DNA of 64,000 bases from JBEKCP01 sp049509515 (lineage in GTDB: Bacteria > Planctomycetota > Planctomycetia > Pirellulales > Thermoguttaceae), in the NCBI GenBank assembly GCA_049509515.1, contig JBEKZV010000019.1, positions 1 through 64,000 of the forward strand. The letters are read 5' to 3'. Position numbers and translations under genes: made by a program. The notes below the pieces were generated by a model that made no database searches, was not told the origin of the DNA, and worked only from the letters and a program-made list of their open reading frames with translations. Positions 51,547 to 59,725 of this stretch are shown piece by piece. Position 1 is the first letter of the stretch. Each line of letters starts with the position of its first letter.

Positions 51547-53022
51547 TCACTTCTTTGCGGCGGCTTCCAGCGTCTTGGCCTGCGCGGCCGCCTGCTCGAT
51601 CGCGCCGACGTACATGAAGGCCTGCTCCGGCAGATGGTCCCACTTGCCGTCGGCGATCTCCTCGAAGCTGCGGACCGTTTCGGCCAGCGGCGTGATCTCA
51701 CCCGGCTTGCCGGTGAACACCTCGGCCACCAGGAACGGCTGCGAGAGGAATCGCTCCATGCGGCGGGCGCGGTGCACCACCAGCTTGTCCTGCTCGCTGA
51801 GCTCGTCGACGCCCAGGATGGCGATGATGTCCTGGAGCTCGCGGTAGCGCTGCAGGGTCATCTGCACCCGCCGGGCAATGGCGTAGTGGCGGTCGCCCAC
51901 GTACTGCGGATCGAGCACGCGGCTGGAGGAGGCCAGCGGATCGACGGCCGGGTAGATTCCCTTCTCGGAGATCGACCGCTCGAGGTAGATGAAGGCGTCC
52001 AACTGGCCGAAGGCGGCGGCGGGGGCGGGGTCGGTCGGGTCGTCGGCCGGCACGTAGACCGCCTGCACCGAGGTGATCGCCCCGCGGCTGGTCGAGGTGA
52101 TCCGCTCCTGGAGCTGCCCCATCTCCGTGGCCAGCGTGGGCTGGTAGCCCACGGCGGAGGGCATGCGGCCCAACAGCGCAGACACCTCGCTGCCGGCCTG
52201 CGAGAAGCGGAAGATGTTGTCGATGAACAAGAGCACGTCGGCCCCGGTCGTGTCGCGGAAATACTCGGCGATGGTCAGGGCCGAGAGGGCCACGCGCAAG
52301 CGGGCCCCCGGCGGCTCGTTCATCTGGCCGAACACCATGCACGTCTGGTCCATCACGCTGCGGCCCGTGGTGCCGATCTTCGAGCGCTGCATCTCCAGCC
52401 ACAGGTCGTTGCCCTCGCGGGTCCGCTCGCCGACGCCGGCGAAGACGCTGTAGCCCCCGTGGGCCGAGGCGATCCGCGCGATCAGCTCGGTGAGGATGAC
52501 GGTCTTGCCCAGGCCGGCCCCCCCGAACAGCCCGGCCTTGCCGCCGCGGACAAACGGCGTCAAGAGGTCGATCACCTTGATGCCCGTCTCGAAGATCTCC
52601 GTCTTGGTCGACAGGTCGGTCACCAGCGGGGCCTCGCGGTGGATGGACCACCGCTCGGCGGCCTCGATCGGGCCGCGGTTGTCGATCGGCTCGCCCAGCA
52701 GGTTGAACACCCGGCCCAGCGTGCCCTTGCCCACCGGCACGCTCACCGGCGCGCGGGTGTCGAGGCACTCCATGCCGCGGACCATGCCGTCGGTGCCGCC
52801 CAGGGCCACGCACCGCACGCGGCCCCCGCCCAAGTGCGCCTGCACTTCGCCCACCAGGGTCACCCGCACCCCCTTCTCCTCGCTCGTTACCTGAATGGCG
52901 TTGTAGATGGCGGGCAGCCGGTCTTCCGGAAACTCGGCGTCGAAGATCGAGCCGATGATCTGCACCACGCGGCCGGGGCTGGGGGCGGGGGCGGTCTTGG
53001 GCGGGGCGGCAGTGGTCGGCAT
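51547..53022 (-). CDS. atpD: F1 ATP synthase beta subunit
   Basis: The 491-residue catalytic subunit shows Walker A GGAGLGKT, the catalytic Glu in GERTREGNDL, Walker B VLLFIDNIFRF and the DELSEQD version of the DELSEED loop. The start at ATG 53022 gives the N-terminus PTTAAPPKTAPAPSPGRVVQ, a short Pro/Ala-rich extension before the beta barrel. The frame is open to 53064, but that stretch is AATTGCAAATTGC repeat DNA. It makes ATP from ADP and phosphate. Confidence 0.97.
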   Translation of the reverse strand: MPTTAAPPKTAPAPSPGRVVQIIGSIFDAEFPEDRLPAIYNAIQVTSEEKGVRVTLVGEVQAHLGGGRVRCVALGGTDGMVRGMECLDTRAPVSVPVGKGTLGRVFNLLGEPIDNRGPIEAAERWSIHREAPLVTDLSTKTEIFETGIKVIDLLTPFVRGGKAGLFGGAGLGKTVILTELIARIASAHGGYSVFAGVGERTREGNDLWLEMQRSKIGTTGRSVMDQTCMVFGQMNEPPGARLRVALSALTIAEYFRDTTGADVLLFIDNIFRFSQAGSEVSALLGRMPSAVGYQPTLATEMGQLQERITSTSRGAITSVQAVYVPADDPTDPAPAAAFGQLDAFIYLERSISEKGIYPAVDPLASSSRVLDPQYVGDRHYAIARRVQMTLQRYRELQDIIAILGVDELSEQDKLVVHRARRMERFLSQPFLVAEVFTGKPGEITPLAETVRSFEEIADGKWDHLPEQAFMYVGAIEQAAAQAKTLEAAAKK

Positions 53023-53207
53023 GGCTTTGAGTGTCCATTGCAAATTGCGGATTGAGAATTGCAAATTGCAAATTGATGATGGTTGGTGGGTTTCCTACGA
53101 TGGCTCCTTACGTCCTGTCCGTCGCGACTTGGCGGTCACAATGGACTGGGCAATGACCTTGCACAACTGGTTACACTCATCCAGAAGGTTCTCGATTCGT
53201 TTTGCAA

Positions 53208-54101
53208 TCATTTCTTCAGGGCTTCCGCGCCGCCGATGATCTCCAGCAACTCGCCGGTAATCTGCGTCTGGCGGGCGCGGTTGTAGGCCACCGAGAGGGT
53301 GCCGATCATGGCGTCGGCGTTCTCGGTCGCGTTCTTCATGGCCATCATCCGCGCGATCTGCTCGCTGACGGCCGCGTCGAGGAAGCACTTCAGCAGTCGC
53401 ACTTTGAAGCTTGCCGGCAGGATCTCCTCGAGGATGTCGGCCGCCGTGGGCAACAGCTCGTAGAGGCTCTCGGCGCCCGGACCGGGCTCGCCCGCCTCCA
53501 CGGCCCCCAGCGGCAGGAGCGTCTCGACGGCGGCATGCTGCCGGCTGAGGCTCTCGAAGCGGGTATAGGCCACGTCCAGCCGGTCGAGTCGCCCCGCGAC
53601 GTACGCCTCCAGATAGCGGTTGGCCAGGACCTCGACCTCGCCGAAGGCGGGCTTGTCCTCGAAATGTGTGAATCGCTCCTCGAGTTCAATGCGGCGGAAG
53701 CGGAAGGCCGAGATGCCGCGCTTGCCGGAGACCTCCAGCCGGACCCGGCCCGCCCGGGCACCGCGCGAAGCATGGTCGCGCAGCTCCTGGAGCCGGGCGA
53801 CCGCCAGCCGCAGGACGCCGGAGTTGTAGCCGCCGCACAGGCCGCGGTTGCCGGTCAGGACCAGGAGCGTGGCCTCGGCCGTTTCCGCGCGCGGCTCCAG
53901 CAGGGGGTGCGACAGTTCCAGCCCGCTCGCCTGCAAGTGGCCCACCAGGGCCGTGATCCGCCGGGTATACGCGGTGGCGGCCGTCGCCCGGTCCATGGCC
54001 CGCTTGAACCGCGCGGTGGAGATCAGCTCCATCGTCCGCGTGATCTTGCGGATGTTGCGGATCGACTTGCGTCGGCGGTCGAGTGCGCGGGCCTTGGCCA
54101 T
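53208..54101 (-). CDS. atpG: F1 ATP synthase gamma subunit
   Basis: The 297-residue rotor shaft starts MAKARALDRRRKSIRNIRKI, followed by TRTMELISTARFKRA, and ends AYNRARQTQITGELLEIIGG, as in all gamma subunits. The middle domain has LTGNRGLCGGYN. It is followed by a 185-bp gap before atpD with AATTGCAAATTGC repeats. The upstream neighbour is not atpA, as usual, but a retropepsin-like gene. Confidence 0.96.
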   Translation of the reverse strand: MAKARALDRRRKSIRNIRKITRTMELISTARFKRAMDRATAATAYTRRITALVGHLQASGLELSHPLLEPRAETAEATLLVLTGNRGLCGGYNSGVLRLAVARLQELRDHASRGARAGRVRLEVSGKRGISAFRFRRIELEERFTHFEDKPAFGEVEVLANRYLEAYVAGRLDRLDVAYTRFESLSRQHAAVETLLPLGAVEAGEPGPGAESLYELLPTAADILEEILPASFKVRLLKCFLDAAVSEQIARMMAMKNATENADAMIGTLSVAYNRARQTQITGELLEIIGGAEALKK

Positions 54102-54138
54102 GGGAGGTTGAGAATCGGGGATTGACGATTGACAAAAG

Positions 54139-54159
54139 CCCCCGGACTGCGTCCGGAGG
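54139..54159. repeat. CCGGACTGCGTCCGG hairpin
   Basis: CCCCCGGAC, loop TGC, GTCCGGAGG, with one mismatch. Relatives with the same GAC-TGC-GTC core lie at 56856-56876 and, reversed, at 41461-41481. Confidence 0.8.
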
Positions 54160-54176
54160 ATTCGGGATTTGTGATT

Positions 54177-54569
54177 TCAGCCGTTGCCGCTGGACGCGAG
54201 GAAACCGCCGATCACGGCGAGGATGGGTTTGAGCTTCTTCTGTAGCGGGTCGACCTCGACGCCGAAGTTCTCCAGCGCCGTGGCCCCGAGCAGGAACAGG
54301 GAACCTTTCGGAGCGAATATCACCGGGCAGGGAATGGTGCCCTCCAGTCCTTCGATCTGAAGGTTGCAAAAACCCAGCAGCCGTGTTTCCTGCCTTCCGT
54401 CCGCGAGGACCAAATGCCGCGTTGCCGCCGGTTCCACCCCGATTCGCTCCAGGTGGTCTTCGGGCACGAAAGAATACATCGCGCCGGTGTCGATCCAAAA
54501 CTCCTCCTCGAACGACCGCTTGGGCTTCTTGATATTGGAAACCTTGACCTTCTGCTTGAACATTCCCAT
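54177..54569 (-). CDS. retropepsin-like aspartic protease within the atp operon
   Basis: The 130-residue protein has the single-lobe fold of clan AA aspartic proteases: FWIDTGAMYSFVPEDHLERI holds the DTGA active-site motif (Asp near residue 27), and FLLGATALENFGVEVDP is the matching hydrophobic-Gly and C-terminal block. Such enzymes act as dimers. There is no signal peptide. It sits between atpA and atpG, in the same direction, 74 bp after atpA. ATG 54569 has GGGGGCGG upstream; the frame stays open to 54647. A role in ATP synthase quality control is possible but unproven; chance insertion is the alternative. Confidence 0.85.
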   Translation of the reverse strand: MGMFKQKVKVSNIKKPKRSFEEEFWIDTGAMYSFVPEDHLERIGVEPAATRHLVLADGRQETRLLGFCNLQIEGLEGTIPCPVIFAPKGSLFLLGATALENFGVEVDPLQKKLKPILAVIGGFLASSGNG

Positions 54570-54643
54570 CGCATCCGCCCCCAATGTTCGTCCGAAATGC
54601 TTCCGCCGAATTCCAACGCAACCCCGCGGCGAGCCGCGAGCAT

Positions 54644-56206
54644 TCATGCCTTCGCAGGGTGCCGCTCCATCATGTCCTCCACGAGCGCCTTCTCGACGGC
54701 AGAGGCGGACGCCGTATCATATTCGTGGATCGCCTGCTGGATCGCCGTGGCCGTCTCATCGTCGAACTGCCCCGTATCGGTAATCCTCTGCCACACGGCG
54801 TGCTTCTGCTCGCGGATGAACCTCAGGAAGCCCTCCTCCCAAGCGCGGACGTCCTTGAGCGGAACCTTGTCGAGGTAGCCGCGGGTGCCCGCGTAGATGC
54901 TCAGCACCTGGTCGGTGACGTGCATGGGCTGGTAGACGCCCTGTTTCAGGAGCTCGGTCATGCGGTAGCCGCGGTCCAGGCGTGCCTGGGTGGCGGGGTC
55001 CAGGTCGGTACCCAGTTGGGCGAAGGCCTCCAGCTCGCGGAAGGAGGCCAGGTCCAGTCGCAGCCCGCCGGCCACTTTCTTCATCGCCGGCACCTGGGCC
55101 GCCCCGCCGACCCGCGACACCGAGATGCCCACGTTCATGGCCGGGCGCTGGCCGGCGAAGAACAGGTCGGGTTGCAGGTAGATCTGGCCGTCGGTGATCG
55201 AGATGACGTTGGTGGGGATGTAGGCCGAGACCTCGCCTTCAAGGGTCTCGACGATGGGCAAGGCGGTCAGGGAGCCGGCCCCCAGCTCGTCGCTGAGCTT
55301 GGCCGCCCGCTCCAACAGCCGGCTGTGGGAGTAGAAAATGTCGCCGGGGTAGGCCTCGCGTCCCGGGGGCCGCCGCATCAACAGCGACAACTGCCGGTAG
55401 GCCTGGGCCTGTTTCGACAGGTCGTCGTAGATTATGAGCGCGTCCTGGCCGCGGTAGGTGAAAAACTCGGCCATGGCGCAGCCGGCGTAGGGGGCGATGT
55501 ATTGCAGGGGGGCGGGATCGCTCGCCCCGGCCACCACGACCGTCGTGTAGTCCAGGGCGTCGTGCCGGCGGAGCACGTCCACCAGGCCCGCGATGTTCGA
55601 TTCCTTCTGCCCCACCGCGACGTAGAAGCACTTCACTCCCGACTGCTTCTGATTGAGGATCGTGTCGATGCAGATGGCGGTCTTGCCGGTGCGGCGGTCG
55701 CCGATGATCAGCTCCCGCTGGCCGCGGCCGATCGGGGTCATCGAGTCGATGGCCTTGATGCCGGTCTGCAGCGGCTGCTTGACGGGCTGCCGCTGGGCCA
55801 CCCCGGGGGCGGGCGACTCGACCAGCCGCCGCTCGGTGCTGACGATCGCGGCCCCGCCGTCCAGCGGGTTGCCCAGCGGGTCGATCACCCGCCCCAGCAC
55901 GGCCTCGCCCACCGGCACGCTCAGCAGCCGGCCGGTGCTCGTGACCTCGTCGCCCTCCTGGATCGCCAGGTACTCGCCGAGGATGATCACCCCCACCGAG
56001 TTCTCTTCGAGGTTGAATGCCAGCCCGTAAATCTCGCCGGGAAACCGCACCATCTCGCCCGCCATGACGCCCGACAGGCCGTAGACGCGCGCGATGCCGT
56101 CCCCGACCTCGATCACCCGCCCCACCTGGCGGACGTCGATGCGGGACTCGAACCGCTCAACTTCCTGCTGGATGACGGAAGCGATCTCGTCGGCTTTGAA
56201 TCTCAT
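54644..56206 (-). CDS. atpA: F1 ATP synthase alpha subunit
   Basis: The 520-residue subunit shows the P-loop GDRRTGKTA, VGQKESNIAGLV, and the conserved SVSRVGGAAQVPAMKKVAGG. It forms the alpha3beta3 ring with atpD. ATG 56206 has GAGAGGAG 5 bases upstream and is preferred to the GTG 6 bp earlier, which would overlap that site. Its first 50 bp overlap the end of atpH. The N-terminus MRFKADEIASVIQQEVERFE is the normal one that binds delta. Confidence 0.97.
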   Translation of the reverse strand: MRFKADEIASVIQQEVERFESRIDVRQVGRVIEVGDGIARVYGLSGVMAGEMVRFPGEIYGLAFNLEENSVGVIILGEYLAIQEGDEVTSTGRLLSVPVGEAVLGRVIDPLGNPLDGGAAIVSTERRLVESPAPGVAQRQPVKQPLQTGIKAIDSMTPIGRGQRELIIGDRRTGKTAICIDTILNQKQSGVKCFYVAVGQKESNIAGLVDVLRRHDALDYTTVVVAGASDPAPLQYIAPYAGCAMAEFFTYRGQDALIIYDDLSKQAQAYRQLSLLMRRPPGREAYPGDIFYSHSRLLERAAKLSDELGAGSLTALPIVETLEGEVSAYIPTNVISITDGQIYLQPDLFFAGQRPAMNVGISVSRVGGAAQVPAMKKVAGGLRLDLASFRELEAFAQLGTDLDPATQARLDRGYRMTELLKQGVYQPMHVTDQVLSIYAGTRGYLDKVPLKDVRAWEEGFLRFIREQKHAVWQRITDTGQFDDETATAIQQAIHEYDTASASAVEKALVEDMMERHPAKA

Positions 56207-56816
56207 GAACACTCCTCTCGATCATCTGTTGACGGAGCCCCTCGAACCCGCGGGCCACCGAGCCGTCGTACACCGTGTCCCCGATCCGCAGCACGGCGCC
56301 GCCGATCAGAAGGGGATCGACGGCCGGCTCCAGGACCGGCTCGCCGCCCAAGACTCCGCGGAGCCCTCGGGCGATCTGGTCGAGCTGGGACTGGCTCAAG
56401 GCGGCCGCGGTCGTCAGCCCGACGCGGACTTCCCCGCGCGACTCCTCGTCGAGCCGCCGGGCCTGGCGCGAGATCGCCCGCAGGAACCCCAGCCGCCCGT
56501 GCCGCGACACGACCTTCATAAAATTGAGCAGCAAGGGCGAGATCCTGGGGCCGAACAGGCGGTCCAACAGGCCCGTCTTCTCCTCCGGCGAAACCAGCGG
56601 CGAGCCCAGGACGGCCTCCAGCCGCGGGTGTTCGGCCAGCACCCCGCTAGCCAGAGCGTCGAGTTCCTCCAAGACGGCATCGGCCTGGCCCGCCGCGCGG
56701 GCCGCCCCCAGCAGGGCCTTGGCGTAGACCTCGCCGATCGCGTCGGCATCCACGTCCGGCGCCAGCTGGGCCGCGGTGCGGGCATCGCGTGCGGTGATGT
56801 CTCGGGATTCGGCCAT
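56157..56816 (-). CDS. atpH: F1 ATP synthase delta subunit
   Basis: The 219-residue protein has the OSCP/delta fold: VYAKALLGAARAAGQADAVL, FMKVVSRHGRLGFLRAI and the C-terminal VDPLLIGGAVLRIGDTVYDG. It joins F1 to the b stalk. The final 20 residues (RSVHEIQSRRDRFRHPAGS) lie within the 50-bp overlap with atpA and are unusually basic, so they may be a result of the overlap. Start ATG at 56816. The gap to atpF holds two repeats. Confidence 0.94.
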   Translation of the reverse strand: MAESRDITARDARTAAQLAPDVDADAIGEVYAKALLGAARAAGQADAVLEELDALASGVLAEHPRLEAVLGSPLVSPEEKTGLLDRLFGPRISPLLLNFMKVVSRHGRLGFLRAISRQARRLDEESRGEVRVGLTTAAALSQSQLDQIARGLRGVLGGEPVLEPAVDPLLIGGAVLRIGDTVYDGSVARGFEGLRQQMIERSVHEIQSRRDRFRHPAGS

Positions 56817-56855
56817 GCGGAGGGGCGGAGGTCAGGTGTCAGGTGTCAGGGAAGG

Positions 56856-56876
56856 CCCCGCGACTGCGTCGCGGGG
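56856..56876. repeat. CGCGACTGCGTCGCG hairpin between atpF and atpH
   Basis: CCCCGCGAC, loop TGC, GTCGCGGGG, a perfect 9-bp stem. Short GGTGTCAGGTGTCAGG tandem copies lie just before it (56831-56850). Confidence 0.85.
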
Positions 56877-56907
56877 TCCCGCGTCCGGGATCATCGATCT
56901 GCGACTC

Positions 56908-57564
56908 TCACTTCTTGCCATTGCCGCCTTGCTCGACGAACTCCGCCACGGCTTCTTCGATCAGCCGCGCATGGTCCTGGGGATTGAGCCGGACGCGGAG
57001 GATCTTGCCGGCCAGCTCGACGGCCAGCGTGGCGCTGCGATCGGCCAGTTCTTTCAGCGCGGCCGCCGTGGCCGATTCGATCTGCTCCAGGGCCCGCTGC
57101 CGTTGGCCGGCGGCGTCCTGCTTGGCCTGGTCGAGCGTCTGGCGGGCGAGTTGCTCGGCCTGCCGCCGCCCCGCTTCCAGCAGGCCGCGGACCTCCTCTT
57201 TCGACGCCGCCAACTTCCGCTCGTACTCGGCCAGGAGCTCGCGGGCTTCTGCGTGGGTCCGCTGGGCCTCGGCGATCTGTCCGGCGATCTCTTGCTCCCG
57301 CTTGCTCAGGCCCTGGCGGATCGGCCCCCAGGCGAATCGCCACAGGATCGCCAAAACCACGAGGAAGACGACGAGCGTCCAAACGGCCAAGTCGCCGGGC
57401 CAGTTGAAACCGTGGAAGGTGATCGGGTTTAGGGCCTCTCCACTCTCGCCCGATGCCGCGCCGGCAGGCGCCGGGTTGGCCGGCGCGCCACCGAAGGCCG
57501 CCGCGCCGGCCAGGGCCCACGCAATCATCATCAACACCGTGCCCGCTCGCACTCGCGTCGCCAT
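56908..57564 (-). CDS. atpF: Fo ATP synthase b subunit
   Basis: The 218-residue protein has a signal-like N-terminus (VLMMIAWALAGAAAFG), a membrane helix near 58-78 (DLAVWTLVVFLVVLAILWRF) and a long charged coiled coil (IRQGLSKREQEIAGQIAEAQ onward). It forms the peripheral stalk. The extra exported segment before the helix, also seen in atpE here, is not found in E. coli AtpF. Start ATG at 57564, 11 bp after atpE. Confidence 0.95.
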   Translation of the reverse strand: MATRVRAGTVLMMIAWALAGAAAFGGAPANPAPAGAASGESGEALNPITFHGFNWPGDLAVWTLVVFLVVLAILWRFAWGPIRQGLSKREQEIAGQIAEAQRTHAEARELLAEYERKLAASKEEVRGLLEAGRRQAEQLARQTLDQAKQDAAGQRQRALEQIESATAAALKELADRSATLAVELAGKILRVRLNPQDHARLIEEAVAEFVEQGGNGKK

Positions 57565-57575
57565 GAATCACCTTG

Positions 57576-57941
57576 CTAGAACTTGAAAATGATCCCCAGC
57601 AGGCAGACGATCAGCGCGAAGAACGTCACGCCTTCGATAAACACCGCCGCGACGATCATGGCCGTCTGGATGTTGCCGGCGACCTCGGGCTGGCGGGCCA
57701 TGCTCTCGACGGCCGACGAGCCGATCCGTCCGATGCCGTAGCCGGCGCCCAGGATCGCCAGCCCCGAGCCGACTGCCGCCCCTGACAGGATCCAGATTGG
57801 CGGCATCTGGCTCTTGGCCGGCGCGGCCGCCGCGGTGTCCTTAGCGGGCGGGCCCGCCGCGGGAGCCTCCTGGGCCAGCACGGGCCAGGCCGTCCCGAGC
57901 ACCAGCAGACCGAGCGCCGCAATCTTTGCAAATCTGTTCAC
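57576..57941 (-). CDS. atpE: Fo ATP synthase c subunit with N-terminal signal peptide
   Basis: The 121-residue protein has a signal peptide (FAKIAALGLLVLGTAWPVLA), an Ala/Pro-rich linker and the two-helix hairpin. Loop residues are ESMARQPE, and the ion-binding Glu lies in VAAVFIEGVTFF. The positions that bind sodium in Na+-type c subunits (Gln, Ser, Thr) are Ile, Gly and Val here, so this is a proton ring. It starts with GTG at 57941, supported by AGAGGAG upstream; the frame stays open to 58055 through repeat DNA. Cleavage of the signal is likely but not shown. Confidence 0.94.
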   Translation of the reverse strand: MNRFAKIAALGLLVLGTAWPVLAQEAPAAGPPAKDTAAAAPAKSQMPPIWILSGAAVGSGLAILGAGYGIGRIGSSAVESMARQPEVAGNIQTAMIVAAVFIEGVTFFALIVCLLGIIFKF

Positions 57942-57989
57942 GGAATTCTTCTCCTCTTGTGGAAATGGCTTGGGGCGCGCCCGGAGAAA

Positions 57990-58070
57990 GGGGACAGTCC
58001 CCGTTCGCCGCAACGGCCCGCGACCAACCTTCGTTGATACCCTGCTTCGCTCCAATGGGGGACTGTCCCC
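57990..58070. repeat. GGGGACAGTCCCC palindrome pair between atpB and atpE
   Basis: GGGGACAGTCCCC (57990-58002) and GGGGGACTGTCCCC (58057-58070) are palindromic and face each other. Similar palindromes in other bacteria belong to REP elements tied to REP-associated transposases; none is encoded here. Confidence 0.85.
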
Positions 58071-58089
58071 TTCCTCCTCTCCTCGTCCG

Positions 58090-58893
58090 CTAATGCGGAT
58101 GGACCGCCATGCCGATGAACAACGCCGACAAGAACGCGAAAATGTACGCTTGCAGGAACGCCACGAACAACTCCAAGAGCGTCAGTGCCGCGGCCGCCAG
58201 GACGCTCGTGACCGTCACCCCCAGCCACAGCATGATCGCCAGTTTGGCGGTGGCCGCGATGAAGCTGACAATCACCGCCAGGACCATGTGCCCGGCAAAC
58301 ATGTTCGCCAGGAGACGCACCGCCAGCACCGTGTGCCGGATGCCCAGGCCGACGACCTCGATAAAAAACACCCCCAGCCAGAGCGGAATGGACCAGGGCA
58401 GCGGCAGGCCCAGCTTGGGCACCAGGTTCTTCAAGTAGCCCAGCGGACCGAACTTGAAGATCCCCGTGGCCAGCACGGTGGCGAACGTCACCCCCGCCAT
58501 GGCCGCAGTGACCGTCAAGGCCCCCGTCGGCGAACCGGCCCACGGCAGGATCCCCAACAGGTTGCAAAACAGGATGAAAAAGAACGCGTTCCACAGGAAC
58601 GGCAGGAACCGGTCGGCGTCGTGTCGCCCGATGGTCGGCCGGGCGACCTCGTCGCGGATGAACATCAGCACCGCTTCGAACAGGTTCCAGAACAGGCCGC
58701 GGGGGGCCGCCCCGCTGCGGATCCGCCGGCCCAGCGGTATGAAAATCATCAGCATGATCGCCCCGGCAACCAACTCCAAGACCATGAACCGGGTCAACTG
58801 GAACCCGAACACCCGGGGCAAGTGCCACGTGAAGCCCGGAAAATGAAACTCGGTGGTGTCGGTGATGTGCCGCGCGAGTTCGTCAAGGTCCAT
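58090..58893 (-). CDS. atpB: Fo ATP synthase a subunit
   Basis: The 267-residue protein has five to six membrane helices. The essential Arg lies in HTVLAVRLLANMFAGH near residue 190, and NLLGILPWAGSPTGALTVTA and LELFVAFLQAYIFAFLSALF mark the half-channels. It passes protons to the c ring. Start ATG at 58893. The next gene upstream is the AtpI-like protein, 101 bp away across repeat blocks. Confidence 0.96.
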   Translation of the reverse strand: MDLDELARHITDTTEFHFPGFTWHLPRVFGFQLTRFMVLELVAGAIMLMIFIPLGRRIRSGAAPRGLFWNLFEAVLMFIRDEVARPTIGRHDADRFLPFLWNAFFFILFCNLLGILPWAGSPTGALTVTAAMAGVTFATVLATGIFKFGPLGYLKNLVPKLGLPLPWSIPLWLGVFFIEVVGLGIRHTVLAVRLLANMFAGHMVLAVIVSFIAATAKLAIMLWLGVTVTSVLAAAALTLLELFVAFLQAYIFAFLSALFIGMAVHPH

Positions 58894-58914
58894 GGATCAC
58901 CGTTGCTGGCATAC

Positions 58915-59030
58915 CGGCTCCCTCTCCCCTGGCGGGAGAGGGCCAGGGTGATGGGGAAGAATTGCTCGTGGATCAGCGCTTTCCAAACAACCCCTCACCC
59001 CCGCCCCTCTCCCACACGGGGAGAGGGGAG
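58915..59030. repeat. CTCTCCC...GGGAGAGGG repeats between atpI-like and atpB
   Basis: Two blocks, CCCTCTCCCCTGGCGGGAGA near 58920 and CCCCTCTCCCACACGGGGAG near 59003. The second encodes the end and stop of the AtpI-like protein. Confidence 0.85.
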
Positions 59031-59453
59031 AAAGGACGCCCGGCGATCCGTCGCCCGCTCACGCGGCGGTAGCGAAAGCACCGTCTCGACGACGAGCGTC
59101 ACTGGGTAAAACACCAAAAGGTAATATAAGAACCCGGCTTCGGCCAGGGGCCCACCCCGGAATTGGATCGCGACGGCCACGATCAAGGGGAGTCCGGTGC
59201 GAGCCGTCATCCCCAGGAGCAGGGCCGGCAGGGCCAGTCCCGGCCCCCGCAACAGGTAGCTGATCCCAAGCGCGGTGGCGGCCCCGGCCGAGCAGACCGC
59301 CGCAGCCGTGGCGGCTGCCGCCACGCCCGCGCGGCCGCCTACCAGCCCGGCCACCGGCAGCAGCACGGCAGCCAAGGCGGCAACCGCCACGCCCAGCACG
59401 CCTCCTCGGAAGGCCAGGCCCCGCGCAGTCGAATTGGCCCAATCCGCCTTCAT
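58995..59453 (-). CDS. atpI: ATP synthase protein I-like membrane protein
   Basis: The 152-residue protein has about four membrane helices (GVLGVAVAALAAVLLPVAGL, VCSAGAATALGISYLL, LLLGMTARTGLPLIVAVAIQ and GFLYYLLVFYPVTLVVETVL). Its place between atpZ and atpB and its size match AtpI, which helps assemble the c ring or bring in Mg. Sequence support for the family is weak; position is the main argument. The ATG at 59453 overlaps the atpZ stop as ATGA. The last 12 residues (FLPSPRVGEGRG) and the stop are encoded by a dispersed repeat. Confidence 0.8.
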   Translation of the reverse strand: MKADWANSTARGLAFRGGVLGVAVAALAAVLLPVAGLVGGRAGVAAAATAAAVCSAGAATALGISYLLRGPGLALPALLLGMTARTGLPLIVAVAIQFRGGPLAEAGFLYYLLVFYPVTLVVETVLSLPPRERATDRRASFLPSPRVGEGRG

Positions 59454-59725
59454 CGGCGAGGCTCTCCCGAATCGTCGTGGCTCGTTCCGTCGCCGGAACG
59501 CGACATTTGGAACAGGTGTATCATTGCCACCGCAAAACCTACCAGCATTCCAACCACCAAGAAGACGGGTACCGTCCCGAATTTCCGGTCCAACCAGACG
59601 CCGCCCAGCGGAGGCAGGGCCATTTCCAGGGCGATACTCGTCAGGCGCGACGTCCACTGCGAGACCAAGACCCAAGGCGAACGATCATCGCTGGGGGGGT
59701 TCACGGCAACGGGCTCGACTGCCAA
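59450..59725 (-). CDS. atpZ: AtpZ/AtpI family small membrane protein, first gene of the atp operon
   Basis: The 91-residue protein has two membrane helices with SRLTSIALEMALPPLGGVWL and DRKFGTVPVFLVVGMLVGFA, which match the AtpZ family (DUF4342/F0F1-associated). AtpZ, with AtpI, acts in Mg or Ca handling or in assembly. The start is uncertain: TTG 59725 has GGAG 5 bases upstream and GTG 59704 is possible, while the frame stays open upstream to 60520 with protein-like sequence. The last codons overlap the AtpI-like start. Confidence 0.8.
   Translation of the reverse strand: MAVEPVAVNPPSDDRSPWVLVSQWTSRLTSIALEMALPPLGGVWLDRKFGTVPVFLVVGMLVGFAVAMIHLFQMSRSGDGTSHDDSGEPRR

Noticed and set aside
51130..53055. 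641-residue plus-strand ORF across atpC and atpD
   Set aside because: Antisense shadow; the minus strand encodes normal epsilon and beta subunits.
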